Shown here one piece after another: positions 5,500 through 6,969 of a stretch of 6,969 bases of DNA. The translations under genes and the position numbers were made by a program. Origin of the DNA: Chloroflexota bacterium. Lineage in GTDB: Bacteria; Chloroflexota; Dehalococcoidia; JABGRK01. Below the pieces are notes generated by a model that saw only the letters and a list, made by a program, of their open reading frames with translations, did not search any database and was not told the origin of the DNA. The stretch lies in contig DAOUZV010000062.1 in NCBI GenBank assembly GCA_030665485.1, forward strand, positions 1-6,969, given 5' to 3'. The number at the start of each line of letters is the position of its first letter. Position 1 is the stretch's first letter.

Positions 5500-6636
5500 A
5501 TGAGAAAACGTAAAGAATTACGCCATACATATGGCTTTGACGATGTGGCACTTGTACCCGGAGACGTCACTATTAATCCCGAGCAAACCGATGTGAGTTT
5601 GACCATAGGTGAGCATAAGCTGGAACTGCCGATACTCGCTTCGGCGATGGACGGAGTCGTCGATCCGAAATTTGCCGTGGCGCTGGGAAAGATGGGCGGC
5701 CTCGCGGTTCTCAATCTGGATGGCGTGCAGACTCGCTATGAAAATCCCGACGAAGTTCTACAGGCGATATCTGAAGCTTCACCTGAAAAGGTTACTAGCA
5801 TCATCCAGCAGGCCTACGAGGAGCCGGTTAAAGAGAAGCTGGTTGGCCAGCGCATAAAGGCAATTAAAGACGGCGGCGTGGTTTGTGCCGCCTCTGTTAC
5901 ACCGGCTAATACCAAGAAAATGGCCCCCATAGCCATTGAGGCAGGGCTTGATATACTCGTTGTTGCATCTACCGTTACTACTGCTCGGCACATCTCTAAA
6001 AGCTATCGTGGGCTTATATTCTCCGAGCTATGTGAGCAGATTTCAGTTCCGGTAATCGTAGGAAATTGCGTTAGCTACAGTGCCGCCATGGAACTGATGA
6101 AGACCGGCATTGCCGGATTCCTAGTTGGTGTTGGTCCGGGTGCCGCCTGTACCACCAGAGAGGTTCTGGGTGTGGGTGTGCCGCAGGTATCGGCGACCAT
6201 GGATTGTGCTGCTGCCCGAGATGACTATCTTGATGAGACCGGCAAATATGTGACGCTGATCACAGACGGTGGTCTGCGTACCGGTGGGGACATATGCAAG
6301 TCATTTGCTTCTGGTGCCGATGGCGTAATGATGGGCTCACCATTTGCCCGCACCGCCGAGGGGCCGGGCCGTGGCTGCCACTGGGGTATGGCCACTCCTG
6401 ATAAGAACCTGCCACGCGGTACCAGGATAAGGGTTGGTATAGGGGTCGATTTGGATCACTTGCTGTTTGGCCCCACATCGATGACCGACGGCACCGAGAA
6501 CCTGGTCGGTGCGCTCAAGACCTGTATGGGTGTATGCGGCGCCCGTAATATCAAGGAAATGCATAACACCGAGGTTGTGGTTGCTATGTCGATCAAGACG
6601 GAAGGCAAGTTGTGGCAGCTTGCAGGACTTCACTAG
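5500..6636 (+). CDS. guaB3: GuaB3-family IMP dehydrogenase-like protein
   Basis: A 378-residue TIM-barrel protein of the IMP dehydrogenase/GMP reductase family. It lacks the CBS pair of GuaB (about 490 residues) and matches the GuaB3 branch known mainly from actinobacteria and cyanobacteria. Visible features: N-terminal YGFDDVALVPGDVTI, LPILASAMDGVVD at 43-55, the catalytic loop GPGAACTTR at 212-220 with Cys217 as the expected nucleophile, GVGVPQVSATMDCAAARDDY at 224-243, the phosphate-binding DGG at 256-258, and GADGVMMGSPFA at 272-283. Cyanobacterial GuaB3 has been reported to act as an IMP dehydrogenase, while the role in other phyla is less clear, so the reaction (IMP to XMP, or a related step) is tentative. 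The ATG at 5500 has GGGG 7 nt upstream (5489-5492). An upstream in-frame TTG at 5446 overlaps the promoter and would add a non-family N-terminus. The gene is divergent from rsmI and shares its stop with the convergent HAD gene. Confidence 0.93.
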   Translation: MRKRKELRHTYGFDDVALVPGDVTINPEQTDVSLTIGEHKLELPILASAMDGVVDPKFAVALGKMGGLAVLNLDGVQTRYENPDEVLQAISEASPEKVTSIIQQAYEEPVKEKLVGQRIKAIKDGGVVCAASVTPANTKKMAPIAIEAGLDILVVASTVTTARHISKSYRGLIFSELCEQISVPVIVGNCVSYSAAMELMKTGIAGFLVGVGPGAACTTREVLGVGVPQVSATMDCAAARDDYLDETGKYVTLITDGGLRTGGDICKSFASGADGVMMGSPFARTAEGPGRGCHWGMATPDKNLPRGTRIRVGIGVDLDHLLFGPTSMTDGTENLVGALKTCMGVCGARNIKEMHNTEVVVAMSIKTEGKLWQLAGLH

Positions 6637-6969
6637 TTCATCGATAATTTAAAGAACTTTTCAATCGCCTGTACCACCCCGTCTTCCTCCAGATGGCCTG
6701 TTATCCAATCCGCAACCTCTTTTACCTCATCGGTTCCGTTTGCCATAGCGACGCCCATTCCCGCCCACTCAATCATATCCACGTCGTTGGGGTTGTCGCC
6801 GATGGCCACGACCTCCGCTTGGGTGATACCAAGTTTTGCCGCAATCCGCGCCAGCGCTTTTCCTTTACCACAATCCGGATGGGCAATTTCGCAGAAACGG
6901 TCATACGATTTGGCTACATAGAGCACCGAGCCAAACTTATCGTTCAACTTGCTTGTGATTTGGTCTATT
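6633..6969 (-). CDS. Cof-type HAD-superfamily hydrolase, C-terminal part (cut by right edge)
   Basis: The last 112 codons of a haloacid dehalogenase-superfamily phosphatase of the Cof (subfamily IIB) type, which usually dephosphorylates small metabolites such as sugar phosphates or flavin nucleotides with Mg2+. The fragment shows motif III, the conserved Lys in GKGKALARIAAKLGI (Lys codon 6864-6866). It also shows motif IV, GDNPND (6783-6800), whose acidic residues bind Mg2+. The typical Cof ending GVAMANGTDEVKEVADWIT...EEDGV follows. The frame is open to the window edge. An in-frame TTG at 6945-6947 should not be taken as the start, because the family's N-terminal nucleophile motif (DxD) and cap domain must lie upstream. 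The substrate is unknown. The gene converges on guaB3 and overlaps it by 4 bp. Confidence 0.92.
   Translation of the reverse strand, partial: IDQITSKLNDKFGSVLYVAKSYDRFCEIAHPDCGKGKALARIAAKLGITQAEVVAIGDNPNDVDMIEWAGMGVAMANGTDEVKEVADWITGHLEEDGVVQAIEKFFKLSMN

Noticed and set aside
5391..5714. N-terminal extension of the rsmI frame by up to 108 codons
   Set aside because: The extension lies over the promoter and 5' end of guaB3, has no family resemblance, and the RsmI family begins at LYVVATPIGN. It is simply an open antisense frame.
6635..6661. Stem AGTTC / GAACT followed by TTTT just after guaB3 as a terminator
   Set aside because: The 5-bp A/T-rich stem has a 14-nt loop and a T-run of only four, lies inside the HAD coding region, and is too weak to call.
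1..6969. A new defence, mobile or secretion system
   Set aside because: All seven genes are recognised housekeeping or common metabolic families. There are no integrases, transposases, toxin-antitoxin pairs, repeats arrays or clusters of unknown genes in the window.

Overview
The window reads as an ordinary, densely packed stretch of bacterial chromosome, with seven protein genes and no RNA genes, mobile elements, long repeats or CRISPR arrays that I could see. Base composition is balanced and every gene belongs to a recognisable family. A GuaB3-type IMP dehydrogenase-like protein (no CBS domains), a MetRS with a noncanonical FSTSR loop, TTG starts and a probable leaderless gene fit best with a member of the Chloroflexota (possibly the Dehalococcoidia) or another Terrabacteria lineage. 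This assignment is an inference from gene style, not a proven identification.

Layout. Six of the seven genes lie on the minus strand. Reading them in transcription order, from high to low coordinates: the 3' part of a Cof-type HAD phosphatase enters at the right edge (6633-6969). Next is rsmI (4581-5390), an rRNA methyltransferase. It is followed by metG (2854-4533) and a long-chain polyprenyl diphosphate synthase (1892-2857) that overlaps metG by 4 bp. Then come a metallo-beta-lactamase-fold hydrolase (1008-1757) and the first three quarters of an acyl-CoA dehydrogenase that runs off the left edge (1-832). The only plus-strand gene is guaB3 (5500-6636), which is divergent from rsmI and convergent with the HAD gene.

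Regulation visible in the DNA. Good sigma-70-type promoters can be proposed for rsmI, guaB3 and metG. The rsmI and guaB3 promoters sit back to back in the divergent gap. The rsmI promoter is so close to its start codon that the mRNA would be nearly leaderless. The metG promoter contains the rsmI stop codon within its -35 box. The hydrolase and the dehydrogenase each have their own intergenic gap (134 and 175 bp) containing a similar TATACT element.

Functionally the genes are housekeeping: translation (metG, rsmI), isoprenoid chain synthesis for quinones or lipid carriers, purine metabolism (guaB3), acyl-CoA oxidation, and general hydrolases. I found no convincing evidence of a previously undescribed system. 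The points worth a second look are small-scale: start-site architecture, overlapping stop codons, and active-site variants.
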